A stretch of DNA of 64,000 nucleotides from Serratia fonticola (GCF_001006005.1 NZ_CP011254.1:5332001-5396000); one strand, 5' to 3'. Positions 8,191-17,234 are shown, numbered from the stretch's first letter. The notes: generated by a model from the sequence alone, not told the origin. Made by a program: numbers and translations.

Positions 8191-10064
8191 TTACCCTCTG
8201 GGTGCAACGGCCCGGTAACCGCCGGGATGGCCGGTGGCTGCAGGGTTTGCGGCGGCGGTAACCCAGGCTCCCCTTCAATAGACAAGCTCAGGGGAGCGGT
8301 AACCTGTAGCGTGATCCAGTTGGAGGTGGCTTTCTGCTGCTTTTCATCCTCAAGGGTGACGGACAGTTGGTAGTGATTGCTGGCCCCTGGCGTCTCATCC
8401 CACGCGGGCACCGTCAAGGTCCACCCTTGCGGATCGTTGATATTCGCCGGCGGCGTCAGGCTGACTGCCTGAGTGTCCCCTTGCCAGTTGACCGCAGTGA
8501 TCTTATTGGCCGCTTTGATTTCCAGCACCAGCGGCAGCGTTTCCCCTGGATTCAGGCTCCATGACGGCGTGGCCAGAAACACCTGCAACGTTTTGCTTTC
8601 ACGGAACTCCAGCACCGGCACATTATTACGTTCAATGCTGTCATAGCGGCTACCGCGCAATGATTTGGCCTGTTCCACGTAGTACGGAGAAATCTGTTTG
8701 AGCAGCGGTACCCCAAGGCGATAGGTCATGGCCAGCTCGACCTTGTCCTGGGTTTCGCCCACATTATCCAGTTTGTGCAAGGCTTTGACCGTGACCAACG
8801 GGACCGGCGTATAGTTGAGCCCCACCTGCATAGCGCTAGGATCGGTTTGTTTGTTGCCATTGCCTAACAGATCGACACTGGCGCCGCGATACTGTTCAAA
8901 GCTGAGCGAGGCGCCAAGCTGGTGATAAAACGGCAGATAACCTTGGGTGGTAATGTCGTAGCCACGCGCCGGACGGCCGAGAAAGACGGCATTGTTTGCC
9001 TGTGGAGAAAATGACGATAGCGGGTGGTAATAGTTGGCCGACAAGCGTAGATAGTCACCCCAGGCTTCGGCACCAATGCTGCCACGGTTGCGCTGATTCT
9101 GGAAATCACTGTCGAGCACGGAGTTGTAGCCCAGCAGCCAATCCCCCACCACCCAGCGCTGCCCCAGGCCAAAATTACCCTGTGAACCGTTAGCCTTTTG
9201 CAGATAACCCACCTGGCTGTAGGTCAACAAGCCATCCACGTCATAGAGCGGGCTGAACAACTGACCGCTGCTGCCGGTGAAATCCCCTTCAGGTGTTACC
9301 GCAAGCGACAGTTTAGCGGTGCCAAGTGGTGAAAGTAACTCCTCGGTCTCCTGCTGAAGAACCGAGCTGGCCTGGTTGGTCAGGTAATCTTTGGTATCGG
9401 CGCGCGCCCGCTCGCTGGATATCTGGTTAAGATTCTGCTCTGCCAGCTTTTTCGCCCGCGTAGCCCACTCTTTTTCTTTTTCGGCATCGTTGACGCCAGC
9501 GCTGCCCAGTTCCGGCAGCGCTTGCGCCGGAGATGCCTGCGCCTTGACCTCACTGACCACTGCCGCTGGCTTCTCTATCGGGGTCACGGCCGCAGGCACT
9601 TTAGCCGCGATATCAGCCGCATTTGCCACCGCCGGTGGGGCAATGGCCTGGGGCTCTACGGGGGTTGGTGCCACTGTCTGAGCTTCTGCTACCGTAGCCG
9701 GTGGCGCTACCGTCTGGGTTTCTGCTGCTGGTGCTACTGCCTGAGCTTCTGCAACTGCCGCCGGTGGTACCGGCTGTGTTTCTGCTGTTGCTGTCGGGGG
9801 CGCTTTAGCCAGATCGTCAATCACGCTCGTCCCAACCGAAGGAGCCTCCGCCGTGGCCTCAGCTACGCTTTTCGCTGCAACAGGTGCCTCAGCCTGGGCG
9901 TCAGGCACGCCAACCACTGCCGGGGGAGCTTCCGCCTGGGCGTTAAACATTATCACCGGTAGTGCTAATAACCCGAGTAAGCGCGTGCTGGATAACAACT
10001 GTGACATCTTTTGCTGAATAACCTTGCTCATAACCACGTTTGCCCTTCGCCTTCCTTGCCGCAT
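8187..10064 (-). CDS. ychO: YchO-like inverse autotransporter (intimin/invasin family) with Ala/Pro-rich extension
   Basis: Up to 625 aa. A signal peptide ([16 protein letters not shown]) is followed by about 120 residues rich in Ala, Pro, Val and Glu with repeats of the type AEAQxVAPP, and a helical segment. An intimin-type outer membrane beta-barrel follows (about 230-460; [39 protein letters not shown]), then a C-terminal Ig-like region. It sits next to narL as ychO does in E. coli, where the protein is only about 464 aa and lacks the repeat block. The first start (ATG at 10064) has a GAGGTGG ribosome site; ATG at 10031 would give a shorter signal peptide. Its role, perhaps adhesion or envelope integrity, is not settled. 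Confidence 0.88.
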   Translation of the reverse strand: MRQGRRRANVVMSKVIQQKMSQLLSSTRLLGLLALPVIMFNAQAEAPPAVVGVPDAQAEAPVAAKSVAEATAEAPSVGTSVIDDLAKAPPTATAETQPVPPAAVAEAQAVAPAAETQTVAPPATVAEAQTVAPTPVEPQAIAPPAVANAADIAAKVPAAVTPIEKPAAVVSEVKAQASPAQALPELGSAGVNDAEKEKEWATRAKKLAEQNLNQISSERARADTKDYLTNQASSVLQQETEELLSPLGTAKLSLAVTPEGDFTGSSGQLFSPLYDVDGLLTYSQVGYLQKANGSQGNFGLGQRWVVGDWLLGYNSVLDSDFQNQRNRGSIGAEAWGDYLRLSANYYHPLSSFSPQANNAVFLGRPARGYDITTQGYLPFYHQLGASLSFEQYRGASVDLLGNGNKQTDPSAMQVGLNYTPVPLVTVKALHKLDNVGETQDKVELAMTYRLGVPLLKQISPYYVEQAKSLRGSRYDSIERNNVPVLEFRESKTLQVFLATPSWSLNPGETLPLVLEIKAANKITAVNWQGDTQAVSLTPPANINDPQGWTLTVPAWDETPGASNHYQLSVTLEDEKQQKATSNWITLQVTAPLSLSIEGEPGLPPPQTLQPPAIPAVTGPLHPEGN

Positions 10065-10222
10065 GGCAAACCCACCTCGTTGACACTACCGTTCCGGCCG
10101 GTAGAAAAAACCTGCCGCACAGCATAATGCAACCTGAAGCCATAGGGTAAGCGATCGGCAAAAAGAAGCCATCGGAAAAACCTGTAATCGGGGATTTAAA
10201 CAAGGGGCATAACCAGCGATAA

Positions 10223-10276
10223 AAAAGACGTCCGAACAGCACATTCCACCATTGGGGCAAACGTGCTGCACGGACG
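10223..10276 (-). terminator. Interrupted hairpin plus T-run upstream of ychO
   Basis: On the minus strand CGTCCG-TG-CAGCAC pairs with GTGCTG-TT-CGGACG across a 20-base loop and is followed by TCTTTTTT. It lies 174 bp after the cbl stop and 159 bp before ychO. It could end cbl transcription or act as an attenuator in a long ychO leader. The rest of 10065-10449 contains only overlapping short frames without coding character. Confidence 0.5.
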
Positions 10277-10449
10277 CCTGTTGAAATTCATCGCGGATAC
10301 TCAACGTTTCCGCCTTTAAAGTAAGCAGCTTGCATGCCAGTTTGCCAAGCCACAGATTTTAGAAGGTTATTGCCGTGCAAACTGTAATCCACCCCTCACT
10401 ATTGCACAGTGATATGGCGCGCTTTGCACCATGCCAGCGCATTACCGCC

Positions 10450-11403
10450 TCAGATCTGATAATCGATAACCTGTTCCAACTGATCGGAGAACACTTTCTC
10501 TTTAATTTCCGTGAGTGACAAGGTGGGATTACATAGCTGGATAAACTGCCAGGTATAGTTACGTTGTAACTGACCGCGTTTCAGGCCCAACCAGACGGTA
10601 TTAGGCTCAAACAAATGTTCGGCATTGAGACTGACCAGCCCACGATCGCGCTCTTTTTCAAACGACATATCCGCCAGAATGCCCACACCCAGCCCCAATT
10701 CAACATAGGTTTTGATGACGTCAGAATCCTGGGCGCTTAGCGCGATATCCGGCGTCAGCCCCGCAGCTTTAAATGCCGCATCCAGCCGTGAGCGCCCGGT
10801 GATACCCTGGCGGTAGGTAATCAACGGCAGCGTACTGAGCATCTCCAACGTGACCAGCGGTTGGCGTGTCAACTCATGGCCTTCCGGAACCAGGATCGCA
10901 TGGTTCCAGCGGTAATAGGGAAAAGCAGCCAACGACTCTTCGCTCATCAGGCGTTCACTGGCGATACCGATATCCGCTTCACCGCAGGCCAGCATGGCGG
11001 CAATCTCCTCCGGGCTCCCCTGATTAAGCACCACGCGCACCTGCGGATACAGCGCCCGAAACTCCTTAATCACCCCCGGTAGGCTATAGCGAGCCTGGGT
11101 ATGGGTGGTGGCAATATGCAGTTGGCCCGCGTCTTTACTGCTGAACACATCGGCCAGACGGCGGATATTATTGGCATCATTGAGGATACGCTCCGCGACC
11201 ACCAACAGCTCTTTGCCCGGTTCGGTCATGCCTAATAACCGTTTGCCACGGCGGATAAATATCTCAATCCCCAGCTCTTCTTCCAGCTCGCGAATATGAC
11301 GGCTAACCCCAGACTGTGAGGTAAATAACGCATTCGCGACGTCAGTCAGGTTGTAGTTGCAACGCGCTGACTCACGAATGATTTTTAATTGCTGAAAATT
11401 CAT
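10450..11403 (-). CDS. cbl: LysR-type sulfur regulator Cbl (CysB-like)
   Basis: 317 aa. The N-terminal winged helix-turn-helix (MNFQQLKIIRESARCNYNLT, FTSQSGVSRHIRELEEELG) and the effector domain (ITYRQGITGRSRLDAAF, LSAQDSDVIKTYVELGLGVG) match E. coli Cbl more closely than CysB, and the C-terminus QVIDYQI is typical of Cbl. Cbl activates genes for taurine and alkanesulfonate use under sulfate limitation. Translation starts at MNFQQL, with AGGGGACGG upstream. In E. coli cbl lies near nac, far from ychO, so the location here is a rearrangement. No sulfonate genes are adjacent. Confidence 0.92.
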   Translation of the reverse strand: MNFQQLKIIRESARCNYNLTDVANALFTSQSGVSRHIRELEEELGIEIFIRRGKRLLGMTEPGKELLVVAERILNDANNIRRLADVFSSKDAGQLHIATTHTQARYSLPGVIKEFRALYPQVRVVLNQGSPEEIAAMLACGEADIGIASERLMSEESLAAFPYYRWNHAILVPEGHELTRQPLVTLEMLSTLPLITYRQGITGRSRLDAAFKAAGLTPDIALSAQDSDVIKTYVELGLGVGILADMSFEKERDRGLVSLNAEHLFEPNTVWLGLKRGQLQRNYTWQFIQLCNPTLSLTEIKEKVFSDQLEQVIDYQI

Positions 11404-11674
11404 TCCGTCCCCTTCTCTCCCCAAAATCGTTAACAATATTGATACGGAGTCTGCGCAGACAGAACAAATAAGGAATAATCTTTACTTATAGCTTTTAATG
11501 CTAAGTGCATTTTTTATGCATTAAAAATTCACCACCGCTTTTCTTAAAATTACAAATAGCTTTAAAATTAATGAGATAAATAACCATCAGAATATTATGG
11601 TTAAACAAGCTATGCAGAAAAAGTTATTACCTAGAGGGATAAGATATATCAACGCGAGGGTTGTTTAGACATTT
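11404..11674. other. AT-rich gap upstream of cbl
   Basis: Very AT-rich sequence with no reading frame. It presumably carries the cbl promoter, which in E. coli is CysB-dependent, but no CysB site can be called reliably by eye. Confidence 0.4.
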
Positions 11675-11696
11675 GGGGCGCGCAATACGACGCCCC
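11675..11696 (-). terminator. Hairpin after chaC
   Basis: GGGGCG and CGCCCC pair across a 10-base loop, 15 bases after the chaC stop. There is no T-run, so terminator function is uncertain. Confidence 0.45.
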
Positions 11697-11711
11697 GAAG
11701 GTAACTGAGGG

Positions 11712-12407
11712 TTAGGCCGTGGCTTCGCCACCTATTGGCCCTGAGGTATTTTGTTGCAGCCACTGACGGACATAGCCGACCAGATCGCCAATGCAGTCAT
11801 CCTTCATGCCGTGACTTTTCAGCTCGTTGTCCAAGGCAAACAGATACTGCGCATTGGTGCCCAACGGGCCGCTGGCGCTGGCGATCAACGGAGCGATCAC
11901 CTGATGGCTGGTATCCGCTTCAAATAGCGGATGCTGCGGGTTCATCACAAACACCAAGGCGGTAACGACGCTGCCGTCGTCCAGTGTCAGGTCACACCAG
12001 GTTGGCAGATAGCAACCGGTGATCATCTCACGCTTCCACAGTAGTTCCAGCTCTTCACGCAGTTTATCTTCCGGCAGGCGGAAGGCCAGACCGGTGGTTT
12101 GCCCCCCTTCCTGCAGAGCCAGCATGCGCCCTGGCTGATGCAGCGTGCCCCGTCCGGCGGTCAAACGCAGGCAAAATGCCCGATGCCAGCCTTGCAGCGT
12201 CGCCGGGCGCACCTCTTCGGATTCAAATACCGGGTTCCACATCAGTGAACCATAGCCAAAAACCCATACCGGGCTATTATCCGGCCGTCTGGAGAGTGTA
12301 CATGTCAGTGAGGCCGAGCGCTGTTCCGGTGTCAGCAACAGCGACTCTTCGATCGTGCCGAATGCCGTTTTGCAGTCTGCTTTTTGCAGAAAATCTCGAG
12401 TTAACAC
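11712..12407 (-). CDS. chaC: ChaC glutathione-specific gamma-glutamylcyclotransferase
   Basis: 231 aa, the same length as E. coli ChaC. It degrades glutathione to 5-oxoproline and Cys-Gly in the cytoplasm. The substrate-binding loop is VFGYGSLMWNP and the catalytic glutamate is in LLWKREMITGCYLPTW; the TAGRGTLHQPGRMLAL and GPLGTNAQYLF blocks are conserved. The start is GTG, with a strong AGGAGG nine bases upstream; it aligns with the E. coli start. E. coli has chaA-chaB-chaC together; here chaB is missing and chaA lies 1.6 kb away. Confidence 0.95.
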   Translation of the reverse strand: MLTRDFLQKADCKTAFGTIEESLLLTPEQRSASLTCTLSRRPDNSPVWVFGYGSLMWNPVFESEEVRPATLQGWHRAFCLRLTAGRGTLHQPGRMLALQEGGQTTGLAFRLPEDKLREELELLWKREMITGCYLPTWCDLTLDDGSVVTALVFVMNPQHPLFEADTSHQVIAPLIASASGPLGTNAQYLFALDNELKSHGMKDDCIGDLVGYVRQWLQQNTSGPIGGEATA

Positions 12408-12516
12408 CTAATACAACCTCCTGGGAATAGGATTGCCCTAAACCCTTCGCCACTGTGTATGCAATTTCTTTTTTGGGATGCGGGGCGTGTTTATTTCCAC
12501 CGCCCAGCAAAAAATA

Positions 12517-12645
12517 TATACCCTATGGATTTCAAGTTGCAGCTAGGCAACAAGCTTACTCATCCTCAGGAGCTTACTTTTGGGTAAGTGACTGGGGTGA
12601 GTAAGTGCAGATAACAACGCTGCAACTTGAAAGACGACGGGTATA
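12517..12645. repeat. Full-length ERIC (IRU) element
   Basis: 129 bp running from TATACCCTATGGATTTCAAG to AAAGACGACGGGTATA, with the diagnostic central core CAGGAGCTTAC and GTAAGTGACTGGGGTGAG. ERICs are non-coding, transcribed palindromic repeats of Enterobacterales. It lies between chaC and the siderophore-interacting protein gene. The flanks 12408-12516 and 12646-12850 contain no convincing gene. Confidence 0.93.
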
Positions 12646-12850
12646 AATGACCATATTCTTTTCTGACCTCCCAATCAAGTTTCCAGGCATATTTAATGTG
12701 AAAAAGTATTTGTACCCAGAAGCAATAATAATTATAGACGTAAAACTTTACTCTTCCCCTGCGTTTTGTTAACAGAGCTCAGCGTTTTAACCGCAAAAAA
12801 ATACAATCCGGGCGGATCACGCCGCTTGGCCTGATGTGCCATGCCAACCA

Positions 12851-12869
12851 GCAAACAATTCTCATTATC
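12851..12869 (+). promoter_or_regulatory. Fur box
   Basis: GCAAACAATTCTCATTATC matches 13 of 19 positions of the Fur consensus, including a full right half (ATCATTATC apart from one base). It lies 45 bp upstream of the GTG start of the siderophore-interacting flavoprotein, so iron-repressed expression is likely. Confidence 0.65.
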
Positions 12870-12913
12870 AAATGGCGTGATATACTGGCCGCAGAATGAT
12901 AAAGGAGAGTCCT

Positions 12914-13732
12914 GTGACAACCGAAACCCCACGCAGCCGCGCCCCCTATTTGATCGAAGTTGCCCGCTTACGCGACATCACGCCGCACCTGCGCCGTATC
13001 ACCTTCAGCGCGCCAGACCTGCATTATTACCCGGCAGAAGCCGCCGCAGCGCATATCAAAGTGTTCTTGCCGCTCGCAGGCCAAACGCAACCAGACCTGC
13101 CCACGCTCACCGAGAAGGGCCCGGTGTGGGCCGCCGATGCCGTGCGCCCGCTAATTCGCACCTACTCTATTCGAGCCGTTCGCCCGCAACAGGGTGAGAT
13201 TGATATTGAGTTTGCCCTGCACGACCACAGCGGGCCAGCGGTGAACTTTGCACGTCAGGCCAAGCCGGGGGATAAAATTGGTATCAGCAACCCTGGCGGC
13301 CCCAAGCCAATGTTGCCAGAAGCCGACTTTTACTGCCTGGCAGGCGATCCTTCATCGTTACCGGCCATCGCCGCACTGCTGGAAAACTTGCCAGCACGTA
13401 GCGAAGGCCACGCTTTTATCCGTGTCGATACCCCTGCGGACGTTATCAATCTGCAAAAACCTGCCGGTGTTGAACTCAGCTGGATCATTGGCGGCACGGA
13501 GAAAACGGCCGATCTCATCACGCAATTCTGCGCCTTGCCACTGCCGCAAAGCGGCACCCAGTTCTGGCTGGCAGGTGAGGATCGTCTGGTAGTCGAACTG
13601 CGTCGTTACCTGCGCCGGGAGCGCCAATGTGAGCGTAATCAGCTTTATGCGGTGCCTTACTGGCGTGAAGGGTTAAATGAGGAGGGTTACCACCAGAAAA
13701 GGCACGATATCATGGATAATATTGACTCCTGA
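12914..13732 (+). CDS. Siderophore-interacting FAD-binding protein (ViuB/YqjH family ferric reductase)
   Basis: 272 aa from the GTG start. Cytoplasmic flavoprotein that reduces ferric siderophore complexes using NAD(P)H to release iron. An N-terminal ferredoxin-reductase barrel carries the FAD motif RTYSIRAVRP and the diphosphate-contacting run GISNPGGP. The C-terminal NAD(P)-binding half ends in the family signature PYWREGLNEEGYHQKRHD. AAAGGAG six bases before the GTG at 12914 makes this start better than the ATG at 12896, which would add six residues. The gene stands alone behind a Fur box; no siderophore synthesis or receptor gene is adjacent. Confidence 0.9.
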   Translation: MTTETPRSRAPYLIEVARLRDITPHLRRITFSAPDLHYYPAEAAAAHIKVFLPLAGQTQPDLPTLTEKGPVWAADAVRPLIRTYSIRAVRPQQGEIDIEFALHDHSGPAVNFARQAKPGDKIGISNPGGPKPMLPEADFYCLAGDPSSLPAIAALLENLPARSEGHAFIRVDTPADVINLQKPAGVELSWIIGGTEKTADLITQFCALPLPQSGTQFWLAGEDRLVVELRRYLRRERQCERNQLYAVPYWREGLNEEGYHQKRHDIMDNIDS

Positions 13733-13830
13733 TCGCCATTATCTGCCTTATTTTCCGTTGAAAATGCCGGTTAAACCCCTTTTATAGGCGTTTAACAAGT
13801 AATGACTGGTGTTTAACGTAAAAGTAAGTA

Positions 13831-13859
13831 AAAAAAACCGCATCAAATGCGGTTTTTTT
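13831..13859. terminator. Strong bidirectional-looking intrinsic terminator
   Basis: AAAAAAACCGCAT-CAA-ATGCGGTTTTTTT: a 13-bp perfect stem with a T-run, about 100 bp after the siderophore-interacting protein gene. Confidence 0.9.
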
Positions 13860-14041
13860 GTTACTCTTATCGCATCAAGCAAAGTTTTGCTTTCTAAAAA
13901 CCAAACACAACATCACATTATTACTCGGCGTCATGCGCAGAGTGTATCCTATTATTATTAACAACTTTCTGGATACGCTGACCCTATCTGCAGGTGAACA
14001 GCGATGACGGGCCACGCAGTTTGAGAAGGAGATGTACCGTA

Positions 14042-15142
14042 ATGAAGTCGCACAACGATCCTGGCCGATCCAAATCTCGCCACACAGAGTATTCCCTGAT
14101 TTTCCCTATCGCCGCGCTGGTTGTGCTCAACTTATGGAGCGGTACCAGCAGTTTCCCACTGATTGTGGCCATCAACATTATTGCCCTGGTCGGTATCCTC
14201 AGCAGTGCTTTCAGCGTGGTACGCCATGCCGACGTACTGGCCCACCGCCTGGGTGAACCCTACGGCTCGCTGATCCTCAGCCTGTCGGTAGTGATCCTGG
14301 AAGTGAGCCTGATTTCAGCACTGATGGCAACCGGCGACGCGGCCCCGGCCCTGATGCGTGACACACTGTATTCAATTATCATGATTGTGACTGCCGGACT
14401 GGTTGGGGTTGCCCTGCTGCTCGGCGGGCGCAAGTTTGCTACCCAGTACGTTAACCTTGGCGGTATCAAACAGTACCTGATGGCGATCCTCCCACTGGCG
14501 GTGATCGTGCTGGTGTTGCCAAGCGCCTTGCCGGGGGGCAACTTCAGCGTGGGCCAGTCACTGCTGGTTGCGGCCATCTCAGCGGCAATGTACGGCGTGT
14601 TCCTGCTGATCCAGACCAAAACCCACCAGAGTCTGTTTGTTTATGAACACGAAGATGACGATGGCGACCCGCACCACGGTAAACCCTCGTCCCACAGCAG
14701 CCTGTGGCATGCCTCTTGGTTGATCGTGCATCTGGTCGCGGTAATTGCCGTAACCAAATTCAACGCCAACCCGCTTGAAGGCTTGCTCACCAAGCTGAAC
14801 GCACCAACGCAGTTCACCGGTTTCCTGGTTGCGTTGCTGATCCTGTCCCCAGAAGGATTGGGTGCTCTGCGCGCGGTGTTGAACAATCAGGTGCAGCGCG
14901 CCATGAACCTGTTCTTCGGCTCGGTGCTGGCGACCATTTCACTGACGGTGCCAGCGGTAACGATTATTGCCACCCTGACGGGCCAGACGCTAATCTTCGG
15001 CCTGCAGGCACCGCATATGGTAGTGATGCTGACGGTGTTGATATTGTGCCATATCTCGTTCTCTACCGGCAGAACCAACGTGCTGAACGGCACCGCGCAC
15101 CTGGCGCTGTTTGCCGCTTATATGATGACGATATTTGCCTGA
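14042..15142 (+). CDS. chaA: ChaA Na+(K+,Ca2+)/H+ antiporter
   Basis: 366 aa, identical in length to E. coli ChaA. CaCA-family inner membrane antiporter with about 11 helices, used for salt and alkaline pH tolerance. It contains the paired acidic exchange motifs GEPYGSLILSLSVVILEVSL and LLILSPEGLGALRAVLNN and a hydrophilic acidic loop (EHEDDDGDPHHGK) between the two halves. The start is MKSHNDPGRSKS, with AAGGAGA nine bases upstream; an in-frame ATG 48 bases earlier lacks a ribosome site. Confidence 0.95.
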   Translation: MKSHNDPGRSKSRHTEYSLIFPIAALVVLNLWSGTSSFPLIVAINIIALVGILSSAFSVVRHADVLAHRLGEPYGSLILSLSVVILEVSLISALMATGDAAPALMRDTLYSIIMIVTAGLVGVALLLGGRKFATQYVNLGGIKQYLMAILPLAVIVLVLPSALPGGNFSVGQSLLVAAISAAMYGVFLLIQTKTHQSLFVYEHEDDDGDPHHGKPSSHSSLWHASWLIVHLVAVIAVTKFNANPLEGLLTKLNAPTQFTGFLVALLILSPEGLGALRAVLNNQVQRAMNLFFGSVLATISLTVPAVTIIATLTGQTLIFGLQAPHMVVMLTVLILCHISFSTGRTNVLNGTAHLALFAAYMMTIFA

Positions 15143-15166
15143 TACCGGGTGGTTACAAAACATCAA

Positions 15167-15190
15167 CGGGGCGCATTATTTGCGCCCCCG
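15167..15190. terminator. Hairpin between convergent chaA and lpxO
   Basis: CGGGGCGCA pairs with TGCGCCCCCG (one bulged C) across a 5-base loop. It is followed by TTCTATTT on the plus strand and lies 25 bases after chaA and 7 bases before the lpxO stop, so it may serve both genes. Confidence 0.65.
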
Positions 15191-15196
15191 TTCTAT

Positions 15197-16099
15197 TTAT
15201 AGTGCAAAGAAAATCAGTGCAGCAATCCCGCCAAACAGCAGCCATTTGATAATGTAGTACCCCGTCTTGTTCCAGGCTTTTAATCGCTTGCCAACCTTAC
15301 GCACGGCATAGATATATTTGAACAGCCGATTGACGCCGCCGGTACGATCGCCCTCTTCATTCGGTGCTGTCGCAGCACTCATCAAATTACGCCCCAACCA
15401 GTGATTCACCGCCTGCGCCCAACGGTAACGCATCGGCCGCTCGATGTCGCAAAACAGGATCAGGCGGTTTTCCCCGCTCTGGTTTTCGGCATAGTGCAGA
15501 TAGGTTTCATCAAACATTACCCCTTCGCCGTCACGCCAGCTGTAACGTTCGCCATCCACTTCGATAAAGCAGCGGTCGTCATTCGGGGTGATCAACCCCA
15601 AGTGATAGCGCAACGAACCGGCATAAGGGTCACGGTGGCGTGGCAAGCGGCTGCCATGGGGTAATTCGGCAAACATCGCGGCCTTCACCGAAGGCAGGCT
15701 GCGTAACAGCGCTGTGGTTTGTGGGCATAACGCCATTGCCGAAGGATGGTTATCCTCATACCACTTCAGGTAAAAGCGCTTCCAGCCGGTTTTGAAGAAG
15801 GAGTTGAATCCGGCGTCGTTAAATTTATCCGACGCCTTGATTTGCTGGATCTCCATCAGTTGCTGCCCTTCTTCACGAATGGTCTGCCAGTTGTCACGCA
15901 GGATAATGAGATCGGGGAACTGCTCCGGTTGCAGGTAAGGCGTGGTCGGCACCCGTGAGAACAGGTACATAAACACGTTCAGCGGCGCGGTAAAGGTGGA
16001 ATGGTCGGAAAGCTGACGCCAAAAAGGATAGCGAACACGGCCACGAAAATGAATGTAAATAACGCACAAAACCAATAAAATCAGAATGATATATTTCAT
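15197..16099 (-). CDS. lpxO: Lipid A 2-hydroxylase LpxO (Fe(II)/2-oxoglutarate dioxygenase)
   Basis: 300 aa, close to Salmonella LpxO (302 aa). An N-terminal membrane anchor (MKYIILILLVLCVIYIHF) and a C-terminal hydrophobic segment flank an aspartyl/asparaginyl beta-hydroxylase fold. The iron ligands sit in HRDPYAGSLRYHLGL (HxD) and in HYAENQ; the downstream RLILFCDIERP supplies the 2-oxoglutarate arginine region. It hydroxylates the secondary acyl chain of lipid A at the inner membrane, which affects envelope stress and peptide resistance. The start was set at MKYII; an 18-residue longer form is possible, and neither has a strong ribosome site. Confidence 0.92.
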   Translation of the reverse strand: MKYIILILLVLCVIYIHFRGRVRYPFWRQLSDHSTFTAPLNVFMYLFSRVPTTPYLQPEQFPDLIILRDNWQTIREEGQQLMEIQQIKASDKFNDAGFNSFFKTGWKRFYLKWYEDNHPSAMALCPQTTALLRSLPSVKAAMFAELPHGSRLPRHRDPYAGSLRYHLGLITPNDDRCFIEVDGERYSWRDGEGVMFDETYLHYAENQSGENRLILFCDIERPMRYRWAQAVNHWLGRNLMSAATAPNEEGDRTGGVNRLFKYIYAVRKVGKRLKAWNKTGYYIIKWLLFGGIAALIFFAL

Positions 16100-16384
16100 G
16101 ATGACTTCAGAACCCCAAAATACGACCATCAGTATGCCAAGCACGGCACACAACCCAACAATTCCCTTAGCTCCGTTAAGATCGGTTTAACGGCCACAAG
16201 ACACCAATAGTTAACGTTATTGAAACTAAAATTCTATACAAAAAGCCGCAAAAATTTACACAAAGCTTAAACGAGAATGGGATTTACGCTAGGAGGGAGA
16301 GAACGATTTAGCAGAGTCGGATTGGGGGGAGCAAAAGTACATGCAGGGGAGAGATACCGGATTGTCGGTCAGGCAATCGAGATC

Positions 16385-16623
16385 TCCCCTCACCCCAGCC
16401 CTCTCCGGCAGGGCGAGGGAGCTGATTCAGAGCCGTAGTCAGGTATAGAAGACAATCTGTAGCTTATTCACGCAAGGGATTGATACGGTCTGTATTTAGT
16501 TATAGGAAGCAATCTGCAGCTTATTCACGAAGGAAATCGCTACGGTGTTGTAAACCGGTAAAGCGGCTAATTGGTAGCACGGCCAGTCCCCTCTCCCTGT
16601 GGGAGAGGGTTAGGGTGAGGGGA
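16385..16623. repeat. REP-bounded 239-bp element with internal 57-bp repeat
   Basis: The two ends are inverted copies of the same 22-mer (left TCCCCTCACCCCAGCC..., right its complement; 20 of 22 match), each extended into a small hairpin such as CCTCTCCCTGTGGGAGAGG. Inside, a 57-bp unit containing CTGCAGCTTATTCACG is present twice (16444 and 16501). The same outer ends bound the block at 52652-52975. No reading frame is present. The 285 bp between lpxO and the element show nothing else. Confidence 0.8.
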
Positions 16624-16661
16624 CGATCGCCGTAGCCAATGCCCCACCCTTTGCTAGCAAA

Positions 16662-17234
16662 TCACTTCCCCTTGGTGAAGTTATCGGCAAAAACCCGCTG
16701 CCGTATCTTGCTGACATCGACATCACCAATATAGCGCGCAATCCCGGCATAATATTTTTCATGATAGCCATGCTCCGGCTTTCTCAATTCGGCCAGCACC
16801 GCAGGCTTATCCGCATTTTCAAACACCAGGCGATACATTGCCACCACTAGCCCGGTACGATCGCTGCCGTGCCAGCAGTGAACCAACACCGGTTTCAGGG
16901 CAAAACGAATTTCTCTGAGTGCTGCAACCACGATGTCATCATTAATTACGGCGGCGTTGATCGCCACCCGGCGCAGAAGCAGGTCTGTGCCTCTGGCTTC
17001 GCTGTCGTCGTCATGCCACTGGCGTAAACTGAGTACGGTTTTAATGCCCTGCTGCTCGAGCGTTTGCATCTGGGCAGCGGATGGCTGAGAGGAGCGGTAG
17101 AGTTCTGGCGAGACCTGATGGTAGTTCTCTGGGGTCGTTGCATTTACCGAGGCAGTAAAACTCCCCACCAGCAGCATCGCCCCCAGTAACCACGTTTTCC
17201 CTACGCTGGACCGCCAGCGCTGAATATCGTCCAT
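16662..17234 (-). CDS. Exported dual-specificity/tyrosine-type phosphatase
   Basis: 190 aa. The signal peptide is WLLGAMLLVGSFTASVNA, so the protein is likely periplasmic. A small DSP/PTP fold follows: the N-terminal part contains ELYRSSQPSAAQM and IKTVLSLRQW, and the signature HCX5R is VHCWHGSDRTG with a nucleophilic Cys and the P-loop Arg. The general acid is probably in the acidic stretch near WHDDDSEA. Similar lone exported phosphatases occur in many enterobacteria and proteobacteria with unknown substrates, possibly phosphotyrosine or inositol phosphates. It stands alone; the REP-like element lies just downstream. Confidence 0.85.
   Translation of the reverse strand: MDDIQRWRSSVGKTWLLGAMLLVGSFTASVNATTPENYHQVSPELYRSSQPSAAQMQTLEQQGIKTVLSLRQWHDDDSEARGTDLLLRRVAINAAVINDDIVVAALREIRFALKPVLVHCWHGSDRTGLVVAMYRLVFENADKPAVLAELRKPEHGYHEKYYAGIARYIGDVDVSKIRQRVFADNFTKGK

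Noticed and set aside
9943..10304. Two overlapping minus-strand frames upstream of ychO
   Set aside because: They cover the structured hairpin region and overlap the ychO start in other frames; no coding character.
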